Source of the DNA: Clostridia bacterium
GTDB taxonomy: Bacteria > Bacillota > Clostridia > Oscillospirales > CAG-272
DNA length: 64,000 nt
Assembly (NCBI GenBank): GCA_017446155.1
Contig: JAFSRI010000003.1
Span: 43,937-107,936 of the forward strand
Reading direction: 5' to 3'
The translations under genes and the position numbers were made by a program. Below are positions 22,901 through 30,865 of the stretch, in pieces; position 1 is the first letter of the stretch; each line of letters starts with the position of its first letter. A model generated the notes under the pieces. It was not told the origin of the DNA and did not search any database. It saw only the letters and a program-made list of their open reading frames with translations.

Positions 22901-23086
22901 GAAAGCGTGCTGTGCGCATCTTGCCCTGATATGATTTTCCGCACGGAAGACGTGGAGAGCGAACCTGATACGGGCGAGGACGTTGACATTGAAGAATTTA
23001 CAACGACGGATATGACGGATGCCGCCGAAAGTGGTTCTTCCGAAACGGGCGCGGAAAGCGACAATACGGAAGAGATTACGGAGTAA
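19994..23086 (+). CDS. YfhO-family multi-pass membrane protein
   Basis: 1,030 residues. YfhO-type proteins are large membrane proteins of the GT-C-like fold implicated in glycosylating lipoteichoic acid or related polymers in Bacillus and Listeria. Visible: first helix from about 27, many membrane helices over the first 480 residues, an early acidic LDLQAQYIYYYEE region after the first helix, a long extracytoplasmic part rich in beta structure (about 490-900), one last helix near 910-940 (YVLSFIISGIAIAAMIAYLVILL) and an acidic cytosolic tail of about 70 residues. ATG 19994 has GAGGT upstream; a GTG at 19928 has no site. The acidic T/E-rich tail is an oddity. Confidence 0.82.
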   Translation: MESEQTLMIPKSSFAARLWERVKKSEYLYLVAAFFLPFMIMLGIYACLEVHPFGNNSVLTLDLQAQYIYYYEEIRNLLVNGGSWLYSWKRTLGGEFMGIVAYYMGSPFNGLLVLFPKANIADAVMFIQMCKIGTMGVNFGYYLHKTRHPGEMRTIAFSVMYALCAFSTVQTINPMWLDAVVFLPMLILGVERLIKHKRCVLYIISLSIIFVSNYYMGYMCGIFTFLYFLYYYFTVRPEIIGKYKVDKADFAIKRFVSTCGFKTFVIFAVATLIALAISAFMLYPAWYSLQFGKVGFTTPNFELKLRFDFFDLFVKMLAGSYDSVNVYGTPMVYCGVLTLVLLPLFYISKSVPKRQKIAATGLLLVLLASFFVNTIDLVWHGFNAPNWLNYRYSYVFSFFVLTLACDAMKGISKIKLPYVIGSGVAVAVLIIITQKLDITFKQGDSKTISPSAAGCILLSFAFVVAYTIIVTFIRKKKTREAAAFVLAAFVCVECFVSSLLSIDAVHDEVGLTRYSDYADNTGNEVYSSYTGSIIRIRDVVDEVLDGDDSFYRMESMVYRKLGGVNEPMAFGYNGISHSTSTLNADIIRMMNKMGYSSSSHWTKYIGGTPVSDALLGIKYVITENDTLDNNIYTVAAHGKEGYQVTVSNDTIYAMRNTKALSIAYGVSESVLNTMDRSTYLPYTSALEFQNKLIRSMLSETSLSGDVLKGISTGIDTKNCTRSTFSQTHKYYVGEEEVSVNNSYYSFTKTGSNPTVIFDFTAPASGPIYFHFNAANYGKTFKVYLNGSSSPLSLNVGNQKDYFGIETSCIVKLGTFEKGDEVTVELAMNDDNLYLSKESKYFFYYVDYSQLNEAISLLEDAEMEVEKFGNDYLKGNIYLPEGQTLIFTTIPYDAGWNVYIDGKKAETVKAMDSLLAVKSTEGYHEITFRYMPRGYVLSFIISGIAIAAMIAYLVILLLQRAGKVKILKSEESVLCASCPDMIFRTEDVESEPDTGEDVDIEEFTTTDMTDAAESGSSETGAESDNTEEITE

Positions 23087-23097
23087 AACAAATAGTA

Positions 23098-23129
23098 TCG
23101 GAAGAGGGGGTGTGCCCTCTTCCGATTTT
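23098..23129 (+). terminator. Terminator after the YfhO-like gene
   Basis: TCGGAAGAGGG / CCCTCTTCCGA, an 11-bp stem, followed by TTTT. Confidence 0.85.
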
Positions 23130-23149
23130 GAGTGTGAAAGGGATTAAAT

Positions 23150-24883
23150 ATGGCGTTTGACGTTATATTTGCAAGGGCAGTGGCGACGGAACTTGACGGG
23201 TTGCTTGTCGGTGCGAGAGCGGAGAAGATTTATCAGCCTTCAAAAGAGGAAATACTTTTGACATTGAGGGTAGGCAGAGAGAGCAAAAAGCTCATAATAT
23301 CATGCGTGCCGAACTCGGCAAGGGTTTGCCTTACCGAGCGGCAATATGAAAATCCGTCGGTGCCGCCGATGTTTTGCATGTTACTGAGAAAGTATCTCTC
23401 GGGCGCCGTTATAAAAAGTATAGACACTGTCGGCTTTGAGCGTGCGATAGATATTTGTTTTGACGGGCATGACGAGCTCGGCTTTGCGTGCTCGTTCCAC
23501 ATTATCTGCGAGGTGATGGGCAAATACAGCAATATTATTTTTACCGACGGAGAAAAAAAGATCATTTCTTGCACTAAGGCTGTTGATTTTACGACGAGCA
23601 GACTGAGACAAGTGCTTGCGGGTATGACATACGAGCCGCCGCCCGCACAAGACAAGGCTTGCCCGCTTGACGAAACCCCAAGGGATTTTATTGAAAAATT
23701 TGCCGCTTTTCCGCCGGAAAAAGACGTTGAAAGGTTTTTTATTGAAACATACACGGGGTTTTCTCCCGTTGTTGCACGCGAGATAGTGCACAGGGCGGGG
23801 GAGCTTGGCAAATGCGCGTGGCAATGCGACGTCGAGATGCTTTCCGACAAGTTCTTTGCCCTGATGACAGACGTGCGAGAGGGGCTTTTCAAGCCATTTA
23901 TCGTGACGGACGAAAGAGGGATGCCGATAGAGTTTTCATATACGAGCATAACACATATCGGCCGTTGCGACGAGGTTGGCAGTTTTTCGGAATTGCTTGA
24001 AAAATACTATGGCGAGAAGGCGGAGGCCGAGGCGCTGAAAAACCGGATCGGCTCGACGGAGACGGTGGTGCTTACGGCGCAGAAGCGGCTGATAAAAAAG
24101 TTGTCGGTGCTTGAAGAGGAAATTGCGGAATGCAAGGACGCGGAAAAATACAGATTGCGCGGGGATTTGATAATATCGTCGTTGTATAAGTTGCAACACA
24201 AGGCAAAGTTTGCAGAGGTTGAAAATTATTTTGCCGATCCTGTGGAAACGGTGAGGATAGAACTCGACGAAAAACTGACGCCGGCACAAAACGCCGCGAA
24301 ATTCTTTAAAAAATACAATAAATTAAAAACGGCAAAGGTAATAGCCGCGGAACAAATTGAAAAGACAAAACGAGAGATAGAATATCTTTCGTCAGTGTTG
24401 GCGTTGCTTCCGATGTGCGAAAGCGGCGACGACGTAAGTGAAATAAGGGCAGAACTAAGCAAAACGGGATATATTAGGCAGCAGAGCGCAAAAGGCGGGA
24501 TAAAAGTGAAAAAAAGCGAACCGATGCGCTTTGAAACGTCGCTTGGGCGCGAACTGATTTGCGGAAAAAACAACACGCAAAACGACGCGTTGACGCTGAA
24601 AAACGCCGACAAGTGGGACTATTGGTTTCACGTTAAGGGCGGGGCAGGGTCGCACGTCATAATGAAATGTGCGCAGGACGAGGACCCCGACGCGCGGGAT
24701 TTTACAGAGGCGGCGCAGATTGCGGCTTATTATTCGGACGAGCGCTCGTCTGAAAATGTGGCGGTCGATTATACGCGCGTTAAATTCGTTAAAAAGCCTG
24801 CCGGTTCTGCTCCCGGCCACGTAATTTACACCGATTATTTTACGGCTTACGTAAGGCCGAGCGCGGAACTCAAACGAAAATAA
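23150..24883 (+). CDS. rqcH: RqcH, ribosome quality-control factor (NFACT family)
   Basis: Binds split 50S subunits with stalled peptidyl-tRNA and directs C-terminal alanine tailing; older annotation calls the family fibronectin-binding protein. 577 residues: NFACT-N domain (1-about 220), HhH region, coiled coil (about 275-435) and NFACT-R domain (DKWDYWFHVKGGAGSHVI near 484-501). The family's Asp-Arg pair, D97/R98 in Bacillus subtilis and needed for tailing, appears here as Glu97-Arg98 (GFERAI). Start 23150 follows a weak purine stretch (GAAAGGG). The window also holds smpB and tmRNA, the parallel rescue route. Confidence 0.93.
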   Translation: MAFDVIFARAVATELDGLLVGARAEKIYQPSKEEILLTLRVGRESKKLIISCVPNSARVCLTERQYENPSVPPMFCMLLRKYLSGAVIKSIDTVGFERAIDICFDGHDELGFACSFHIICEVMGKYSNIIFTDGEKKIISCTKAVDFTTSRLRQVLAGMTYEPPPAQDKACPLDETPRDFIEKFAAFPPEKDVERFFIETYTGFSPVVAREIVHRAGELGKCAWQCDVEMLSDKFFALMTDVREGLFKPFIVTDERGMPIEFSYTSITHIGRCDEVGSFSELLEKYYGEKAEAEALKNRIGSTETVVLTAQKRLIKKLSVLEEEIAECKDAEKYRLRGDLIISSLYKLQHKAKFAEVENYFADPVETVRIELDEKLTPAQNAAKFFKKYNKLKTAKVIAAEQIEKTKREIEYLSSVLALLPMCESGDDVSEIRAELSKTGYIRQQSAKGGIKVKKSEPMRFETSLGRELICGKNNTQNDALTLKNADKWDYWFHVKGGAGSHVIMKCAQDEDPDARDFTEAAQIAAYYSDERSSENVAVDYTRVKFVKKPAGSAPGHVIYTDYFTAYVRPSAELKRK

Positions 24884-24920
24884 ACATTTTATCGCTACAA
24901 AACAATAAACGAACAAAAAT

Positions 24921-24956
24921 TCCCCGTGATGACGTAAATTCACGCGGGGATTTTTT
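24921..24956 (+). terminator. Terminator of rqcH
   Basis: TCCCCGTGA / TCACGCGGGGA stem with one bulge, then TTTTTT. Confidence 0.85.
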
Positions 24957-25135
24957 GTTTGGAAAAAATAAGGATTATTGCTAAAACAACAGAAAACCGC
25001 AAATTATTCGCACAATGCTTGTCACAGCACATGAGAAGAAATGTTATGTAACTGCACGCTTGTGGGTGGTGCGTTTATGATGTGTGAGTATTTGATGCGA
25101 AAAATTTGCGAAAAATGGTTGGTCGAAAGCAAAAA

Positions 25136-25149
25136 CGAACAAATGTTTG
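25136..25149. promoter_or_regulatory. Candidate LexA/DinR (SOS) box 1 upstream of the phage head module
   Basis: CGAACAAATGTTTG matches the Bacillus-type SOS consensus CGAACRNRYGTTYC at 13 of 14 positions and is nearly palindromic. It lies ten bases upstream of the -35. Confidence 0.65.
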
Positions 25150-25158
25150 AAAAATATA

Positions 25159-25187
25159 TTGACAATCGAACAAATGTGTGGTATAAT
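25159..25187 (+). promoter_or_regulatory. Perfect consensus sigma-A promoter of the phage head module
   Basis: TTGACA (25159-25164), 17-base spacer, TATAAT (25182-25187). It points into the zinc protein-terminase-portal genes. The rqcH terminator just upstream separates it from host transcription. Confidence 0.85.
25167..25180. promoter_or_regulatory. Candidate LexA/DinR (SOS) box 2 inside the promoter spacer
   Basis: CGAACAAATGTGTG shares its first 11 bases with box 1 and lies wholly between the -35 and -10. The two boxes are 31 bp apart, about three helical turns. A repressor bound here would block RNA polymerase. Confidence 0.6.
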
Positions 25188-25223
25188 TGAGGCACCGGTG
25201 AGGAAAAACAAAATGGAAGGAGG

Positions 25224-25460
25224 GTGGAGGTCATAAACACACCGAACAGAACAAGATGTGAGATGCGCCGTCGCGACGAAAACGGCGTGATAGCATATTG
25301 CGACCATTGCGGCTTTGCTATTTATACCCCTGCGGATGCTGTCGTTGTAGAAACGACGGGGGATACGATACATAAAGAGTGTTGGGAGGAATATTCTGAC
25401 GAACATATGTTTGATTTTGTGGCGGAGATAACGGTTGACGCCGAATATGACGAATTTTAA
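25224..25460 (+). CDS. Small zinc-finger-like protein, first gene of the phage head module
   Basis: 78 residues, not recognised. CDHCG near residue 24 and HKECWEEY near 51 give a C-x2-C ... H-x2-C arrangement that could bind zinc in a treble-clef-like fold, as in small phage zinc proteins. The last 25 residues are acidic. The start is uncertain: GTG 25224 directly abuts AAGGAGG with almost no spacing, and a later in-frame ATG at 25263 lacks a site. As the first gene after the SOS-box promoter it could be a regulator, but nothing shows this directly. Confidence 0.65.
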   Translation: MEVINTPNRTRCEMRRRDENGVIAYCDHCGFAIYTPADAVVVETTGDTIHKECWEEYSDEHMFDFVAEITVDAEYDEF

Positions 25461-25462
25461 AT

Positions 25463-25888
25463 TTGACAAGAAAGAAAAATATAACGCCTGCGGAATTTGC
25501 AAAGAAAGCCGCGGAATATTTTTCGGAATGCGATAAGCCTTATAAATCACCTGCTTGTAAAAAATGTGAATTCGAGCATGGTGGGGAAGAATGCCGCGGT
25601 TGCGACAAAAAACATTCGCGACCTTATACTTTGTCGGGGCTTTGCCTTGCGCTCGGAATTACAAAAAGCAGGTTTGCCGAGTTGCGCGAGGACAAACGCT
25701 TTTGCGACGGAGTTGAGATGGCGATGCTTAAAATTGAGGCGTTTATTGAAGAAGGGGGCTTTTCCGGCGATATAAGCGGCACGCTTGCGCTGGCTGACCT
25801 TAAAGAAAATTTCGGCTGGGGCGATGAGCACGCCTCCCCGCGCGTCGAGGTGATCCTCGACGGCGAGTCGAAAGAATATGCAAGGTAG
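25463..25888 (+). CDS. Phage terminase small subunit
   Basis: Recognises phage DNA and feeds it to the large terminase. 141 residues with a helix-turn-helix-like segment YTLSGLCLALGITKSRFAELR (52-72), a shape typical of DNA-packaging proteins, after a cysteine-rich stretch (CKKCEFEHGGEECRGC) that could bind zinc. It is assigned partly from position: it overlaps the large-subunit gene by 11 bases. It begins at TTG 25463, two bases after the previous stop, with no clear ribosome binding site, so it is probably translationally coupled. Confidence 0.75.
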   Translation: MTRKKNITPAEFAKKAAEYFSECDKPYKSPACKKCEFEHGGEECRGCDKKHSRPYTLSGLCLALGITKSRFAELREDKRFCDGVEMAMLKIEAFIEEGGFSGDISGTLALADLKENFGWGDEHASPRVEVILDGESKEYAR

Positions 25889-27191
25889 CAGGCAGCTTTT
25901 ACTTGATATAAGACCGTCGGAAAAGCAGAGAGCGTTTTTTTCGTCTTCGACTCGGTACACCGCCTATGGCGGTGCGCGGGGAGGCGGTAAAAGTTGGGCG
26001 CTGAGAAATAAACTCGTGCTTATGTGCTTAAATTACCCCGGCATATCAACTCTGCTTGTAAGAAGAAGCTACCCCGAGGTGATAGAAAATCACAAGGCAC
26101 AGCTTATGAAAATGCTGTGCGGCGAGCCGTGTATGGCGGCATATAAAAGCACCGAAAAGGTGTTTGAATTTATAAACGGGTCGAGGATAAAACTCGGATA
26201 TTTTTCCGACGATGACGATGTAATGCGCTATCAGGGGCAGGAGTTTGACGTTATCGCCATTGATGAAGCTACGCAAATTTCCGAACAAATGTTCCGAATG
26301 TTGTCTGCGTCTGTTCGTGGGACGAACGGATTTCCCAAGCGGATATATCTTTCCTGCAACCCCGGCGGGATAGGTCACGGTTGGGTAAAGCGCCTTTTTA
26401 TCGATAAGGACTATACTGAAAACGAGGATGAAAACGATTACACGTTCGTTTTTGCCTCGGTATATGACAACGACGCCCTCATGGAAAGCGATCCGAATTA
26501 TGTAAAACAGCTTAAAGCTCTTCCACCGGACATAAGACGAGCGTGGCTCGACGGGGATTGGAATATTTTCTCCGGCAGGTTCTTTCCGGAATTTTCCCGG
26601 TTTTCACACGTTTGTCAATATGTTCCGCCTGAAAAAGGCAGCACGTTTTATTGCGCGGTCGATTACGGGCTCGATATGCTTGCGGCGGTGTTTATTGCCG
26701 TGAAAAACGGCGAGGCGTATGTATATGACGAGATATATGAAAGCTCACTTATTGCAAGCGACGCCGCGGCGAAAATAAAAGCCATATTGCCGAATGACGC
26801 GCTTGTTATAGCACCGGCCGATTTGTGGAGCAGGCAAAAAGACAGCGGGCTCAGCATAGCCGAAATATTTTCGCGTGAGGGCGTGTTTTTCACAAAACTT
26901 TCTCCGCAAAGGATAAGCGGATGGCTGGCTACAAAAGAATGGCTTAAAAAAGACGCCGATGGGAAAGTCGGCATGGTTATATCCGACAGGTGCAAAAATC
27001 TTATACGAAGCATGGAACAGCTTACATATGATGAAAAAAACGCCTGCGACGCCGCAAAGACGCCGCACGAAATAACACACGCGCCGGACGCACTGCGATA
27101 TTTTGCGTCATTTATCCCGCGTGACGACGGCAGCTGCGCAGGCAAGCTTTATGGCAGGCAGAAAAAAATGAAAGGAAATTATTTGATTTGA
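25878..27191 (+). CDS. Phage terminase large subunit (ATPase-nuclease)
   Basis: The DNA-packaging motor: ATP-driven translocation plus endonuclease cutting of concatemeric phage DNA. 437 residues, close to P22/HK97-type TerL. Walker A GGARGGGKS (about 31-39), Walker B FDVIAIDEAT with catalytic Glu, and SCNPGG as coupling motif III. The RNase H-like nuclease begins AVDYG (first acidic residue) and ends with HAPDALRYF (last acidic residue). All motifs look intact, so the enzyme is predicted active. It overlaps the portal gene by four bases. Confidence 0.94.
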   Translation: MQGSRQLLLDIRPSEKQRAFFSSSTRYTAYGGARGGGKSWALRNKLVLMCLNYPGISTLLVRRSYPEVIENHKAQLMKMLCGEPCMAAYKSTEKVFEFINGSRIKLGYFSDDDDVMRYQGQEFDVIAIDEATQISEQMFRMLSASVRGTNGFPKRIYLSCNPGGIGHGWVKRLFIDKDYTENEDENDYTFVFASVYDNDALMESDPNYVKQLKALPPDIRRAWLDGDWNIFSGRFFPEFSRFSHVCQYVPPEKGSTFYCAVDYGLDMLAAVFIAVKNGEAYVYDEIYESSLIASDAAAKIKAILPNDALVIAPADLWSRQKDSGLSIAEIFSREGVFFTKLSPQRISGWLATKEWLKKDADGKVGMVISDRCKNLIRSMEQLTYDEKNACDAAKTPHEITHAPDALRYFASFIPRDDGSCAGKLYGRQKKMKGNYLI

Positions 27192-28876
27192 AAAAACTGC
27201 AAAAAAACAAGATCGAAAGAGATATCGCTATGATGTATGACACGCCGGCACAGAGAGAAGAAACGGCGGGAGTGCTGTTTTCTCAGGCAGTGACGGCAAA
27301 GCGACCGACGGAAGATTATTGGAGAAGAATGAAAGCGTATTATGATGGGCGTCACGACACTGCGCGCCAGACAGGTAGCTTTCTTTCATGTATAGACTTG
27401 CCTTGGACGCCCGCCGTTGTTCCGGACGCATATCTTCACGTCGAAAGTCAGATAGATTCCCGCACGCCTGATTTTGAATTTGCGGGCCGCGGCGAAGGTG
27501 ATGACGCACATGCGAGAGAACGCGAAAAGGTTGTAAGATATGTGTGCGACATAAATGATATGGAGCGCAAAAACGCGCAAAATGAACGAAGGCTTAATCT
27601 TTACGGAAGTGCTGTATGGAAGCTGTCAGTCGGGCTCGGCGAGGACGGCGACGCCGAGATCATAATCGATGATCCGTCCCCCGAATGCATATTCACCGAT
27701 CCGTGCGCCGTAAGCGTCGACGATTGCGAATATATAGTATATACATATAAGATGAGCGCGACAAAAGCTGAGCGCATGTTTGCGGCGGACTTAAAAAAAG
27801 AACAGACGAGTATCTCAAAGATACTTGAAATTTCCGAAAAAAGTACGTCGGCGCTCATATATGAAAGCGGCAACGGAAACATCGGCGACGTTGTAGACAT
27901 AACGGAGTTTTGGTTCAGACAGCCGTGCGACGGTATATGCGAGGCGGCTGACAACAACGGCCACACATATATTTATTCATATAAGGCAGGGGATATAGCG
28001 CTGTCGATATTCATCGGCGGACGAGAAATAAGATATATACCGAAGTTTTGGGAAAACAGCGGATGCAACAAATTCCCGTTCGTTATATACAACAAGATTC
28101 CGTCGGACGATTCGGTTTGGGGAAAGAGCGAAATAGAGCAGATAATACCACTGATCGACGCCGCCGACAGACAGCTTGCATTTGCACAACTGAATACGGC
28201 TTTTTCGGCAAATGACATCGTTGTCTGCGAAGAAAACGCCTTTTCGCCCGACAGCTACCCGGACAATCGCCCCGGCGCCGTGTGGAAACTGCGCCCGGGA
28301 ATGATAGACAAGGTATCAAGACTCGGTGGGCTTGCCGGCGACGGTATCGGTCATTATGAGATAGTTGAAAAATATCGCGCGTTGATGAAAGAATCGCTCG
28401 GAAACTACGATTTCCTTCAAGGTGACTCGACGACGCAAGTTACGACGGCGACCGGTCTTGCGCTTTTATCCGATTTTGCCAACAAGCGCGTAAACGCGAA
28501 AAACACATGCAAGAAAGCCGGATTTGTAAGACTTTATCAGTTGATAGATTATCTTGCGCTTGAAGTTTACGGCAGGGAAAAACTTGGTGCTATCGGTATT
28601 GATATAGGTGATTTCCCGGCGGACAGTGTAGATTATATAAACGCATACGGTTATGTGCCAAGACTCGACGTAAAAGTGTTTGTAGGCGATGGGCTTGAAT
28701 ATTCGCGTTCATATACGCTATCTGCATTGAAGTCTTTATCCGAAACGACGCTGACAAAAGAAAATTACCCTGTTGTACGCGAATATATACGCGCGATACA
28801 AATTCCCGAATGCGCATCACTTATAGAAGAACTTGACAGGACGTTTGCAAATGAAAATGAGGGGGTAAAGGCATGA
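27188..28876 (+). CDS. Phage portal protein
   Basis: Twelve-fold ring at the capsid vertex through which DNA enters and leaves. 562 residues, in the size range of podovirus portals, with family-like stretches WRRMKAYYDGRHD near the N-terminus, the KFPFVIYNKIPSDDSVWGKSEIEQIIPLIDAADR region (about 297-330), and TTATGLALLSDFANKRV. The start codon is TTG 27188, overlapping terL by four bases. No frameshift or stop. Identity rests on these motifs and on position between TerL and the scaffold-like protein. Confidence 0.88.
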   Translation: MKKLQKNKIERDIAMMYDTPAQREETAGVLFSQAVTAKRPTEDYWRRMKAYYDGRHDTARQTGSFLSCIDLPWTPAVVPDAYLHVESQIDSRTPDFEFAGRGEGDDAHAREREKVVRYVCDINDMERKNAQNERRLNLYGSAVWKLSVGLGEDGDAEIIIDDPSPECIFTDPCAVSVDDCEYIVYTYKMSATKAERMFAADLKKEQTSISKILEISEKSTSALIYESGNGNIGDVVDITEFWFRQPCDGICEAADNNGHTYIYSYKAGDIALSIFIGGREIRYIPKFWENSGCNKFPFVIYNKIPSDDSVWGKSEIEQIIPLIDAADRQLAFAQLNTAFSANDIVVCEENAFSPDSYPDNRPGAVWKLRPGMIDKVSRLGGLAGDGIGHYEIVEKYRALMKESLGNYDFLQGDSTTQVTTATGLALLSDFANKRVNAKNTCKKAGFVRLYQLIDYLALEVYGREKLGAIGIDIGDFPADSVDYINAYGYVPRLDVKVFVGDGLEYSRSYTLSALKSLSETTLTKENYPVVREYIRAIQIPECASLIEELDRTFANENEGVKA

Positions 28877-29514
28877 ACGAAAAGAATACCGTAAAAGAAG
28901 AAGTTATCGCGGAAAACAAAATGACGGGCGAACTTATCGAGGATTTTGACACAAGCAGAGCCGTAATTGAAGAAAAGACGGAAAACTGCGGCGAAGTGAA
29001 TTTAGGTGAGCAGACAGCCGAGGGCTATGCTGACGACGAGCGCACCGCCGCGCCCGCCGCGGATGCGGCGGGCGACGCACCCGAAGGCGAACGCGCGGAG
29101 GGCTTGGAAAACCCGGAAGACGCTTCCGAGATGCAACAGTTTGATAATTCGCCCGAGGGTGCGGATGAGGCGACAGAGTCGCCGCGCGGCGGCGCGCTGG
29201 CGGAAATATCGAATTCCGACATGAGGAGGATAATGGCAGATCCGATGTTCATTTGCTTTGCAAAAGGGAAGAATTCCGACATCGAAACGCTTTGCCGCGA
29301 CTTTTGCCAAATGATTGCATGTGGCGAGAACGCAAGAGCAAAGAGCAATCTTGATAGTTCCGTGCTTATGCGTGTTACCCCTTATGCCGAGGGCACGATA
29401 CGGTCCGGTGTGATTCTTACCGAGCGGCAGCGCATGCTTGCAAGAGAAGCCGGTATGACATATCGAGAGTATTATGAACTTATAAATGACATTCCGGAAA
29501 GAATAACAAAATAA
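28873..29514 (+). CDS. Acidic scaffold-like protein of the phage head module
   Basis: 213 residues, strongly acidic and Glu/Ala-rich over the first 115 residues. A more ordinary helical C-terminus (DMRRIMADPMFICFAKGKNSD... and LTERQRMLAREAGMTYREYYELI) follows. Scaffolding proteins are usually acidic and helical with a C-terminal coat-binding segment, and this gene sits exactly between portal and coat, where P22 has its scaffold gene 8. Function is inferred from place and composition only. It overlaps the portal gene by four bases. Confidence 0.65.
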   Translation: MNEKNTVKEEVIAENKMTGELIEDFDTSRAVIEEKTENCGEVNLGEQTAEGYADDERTAAPAADAAGDAPEGERAEGLENPEDASEMQQFDNSPEGADEATESPRGGALAEISNSDMRRIMADPMFICFAKGKNSDIETLCRDFCQMIACGENARAKSNLDSSVLMRVTPYAEGTIRSGVILTERQRMLAREAGMTYREYYELINDIPERITK

Positions 29515-29721
29515 AAGCTCCATAAACAAAATAAATCAAAAACAAAAAATTCCGCGCGGATAATTGCGGAGATAAATAATCAAAAAAGCAATATGACGTT
29601 GATTGCAAAGCCAAATGTTTATTTTCTTTTTTAAAATCGTAAAAGCAGCTCGCTTGATTGAATAACAGACGATTTTGCAATCAAATTATAAATTGAAAAA
29701 ACAAAAGGAGAAAAATAACAA

Positions 29722-30684
29722 ATGAACGATATTTACACATGGTCATCGGATATGTATCCGCTGGTCAAAAAATACTTTGACGAAAGATATTCTCAAAGAA
29801 TCAACTATATAGGTGAGGTTGCCGGCATCGTAGATCAAGACGACTTCACATACACTATGGATTCGCTCGGCGGATACGGCATCCTTCCCGAATATTCGGG
29901 CGGCAACCTTTCATATTCTGACGGTACCGGCGGTTTTAAAACTACGGTAACTCCCGTTGAACGCGCACTTGCCATGCCTGTCTTTTATAAGGAGGCAAAA
30001 GGAGATATGATCTCCGCCGCAAGAAAAGTCGGTGTTCGCTTGGCGGATTCCGCATATATGACAGTGCTCAATTCCTTCTATAAAACTATCGGTAAAGCGC
30101 AGAGTGAGATCGGCGCCGACGGTGTAGCATGGGCTTCAACCGAACACCCCATAAGCAACGCGGAAGAAAGCGACACTTTCTCAAACCTTATAACAAGCGA
30201 ACTTTCGCTTGGTGCAATTTGTACGGCGCAGGCATCTCTCGCAGACGTTACAACGGCGGACGGTTTGCCTTTCACGGCAAATTATGACCTTCTTCTTGTT
30301 TCACCCGAGCTTGAATCGACTGCAAAATCTCTTTGCGGTGTAAACGCTCAGGCGGCGCCTCTTACCAACCCTTCCACAGGCGTAGGCGCTAACCCTATTT
30401 ACGGAATGAGATATATGGTTATCGGCGGTGCGGACGGCTTTAAAAACGGCCAATGGGCGATAGCGGACAGCAAACTTCTCAGCGAAGCGCTCAAACTTGT
30501 ATATATTTCCGAACCTACCGTGCTTGTCTCTCCCGGTGACAACCCGCTTGTAACCGACTATGTTGCATATGTTGATTATGCATTCGGCTTCGGTGACGCG
30601 AGAGCGATAATCTTCTCCGATCCTTCGCTCGCTTCAAACGGTGATTCCGCAAGCGACTCGAATAGCGAAACAGGCAGTAACTGA
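29722..30684 (+). CDS. Major capsid protein (HK97-fold type)
   Basis: Main shell protein of the phage-like particle. 320 residues beginning MNDIYTWSSDMYPLVKKYFDERYSQR. VTPVERALAMPVFYKEAKGDMISAARKVGVRLADS (about 78-112) and the later DLLLVSPELES...MRYMVIGGADGFKNGQWAIAD resemble the long helix and P-domain/A-domain of Mu gpT-like coat proteins. The tail (SNGDSASDSNSETGSN) is flexible. AAAGGAG precedes ATG 29722. It is preceded by a 207-base gap and followed by a strong terminator, so it may form its own high-level unit. Confidence 0.85.
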   Translation: MNDIYTWSSDMYPLVKKYFDERYSQRINYIGEVAGIVDQDDFTYTMDSLGGYGILPEYSGGNLSYSDGTGGFKTTVTPVERALAMPVFYKEAKGDMISAARKVGVRLADSAYMTVLNSFYKTIGKAQSEIGADGVAWASTEHPISNAEESDTFSNLITSELSLGAICTAQASLADVTTADGLPFTANYDLLLVSPELESTAKSLCGVNAQAAPLTNPSTGVGANPIYGMRYMVIGGADGFKNGQWAIADSKLLSEALKLVYISEPTVLVSPGDNPLVTDYVAYVDYAFGFGDARAIIFSDPSLASNGDSASDSNSETGSN

Positions 30685-30690
30685 AAGCAA

Positions 30691-30718
30691 AAAGGAGAGC
30701 GAACCGCTCTCCTTTTTT
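30691..30718 (+). terminator. Terminator directly after the capsid gene
   Basis: AAAGGAGAGCG / CGCTCTCCTTT, an 11-bp stem with a three-base loop and a T6 run, seven bases after the coat stop and inside the module. Confidence 0.88.
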
Positions 30719-30865
30719 CAACTTGACGATGAATTATACAGTTGTGGGCGGCATATGTAAAACAAAAAGTCAAAATGAATTATGATTATAAGTAATTTGT
30801 TGATTTTTTATTAAAATCGGATGTTGCACTCGATACGATGATTCATCTGAATGAAAGGAGAAAAA

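Noticed and set aside
24957..25550. 168-residue minus-strand open frame across the phage promoter
   Set aside because: It runs antisense through the consensus promoter and the first phage genes, with no start signals.
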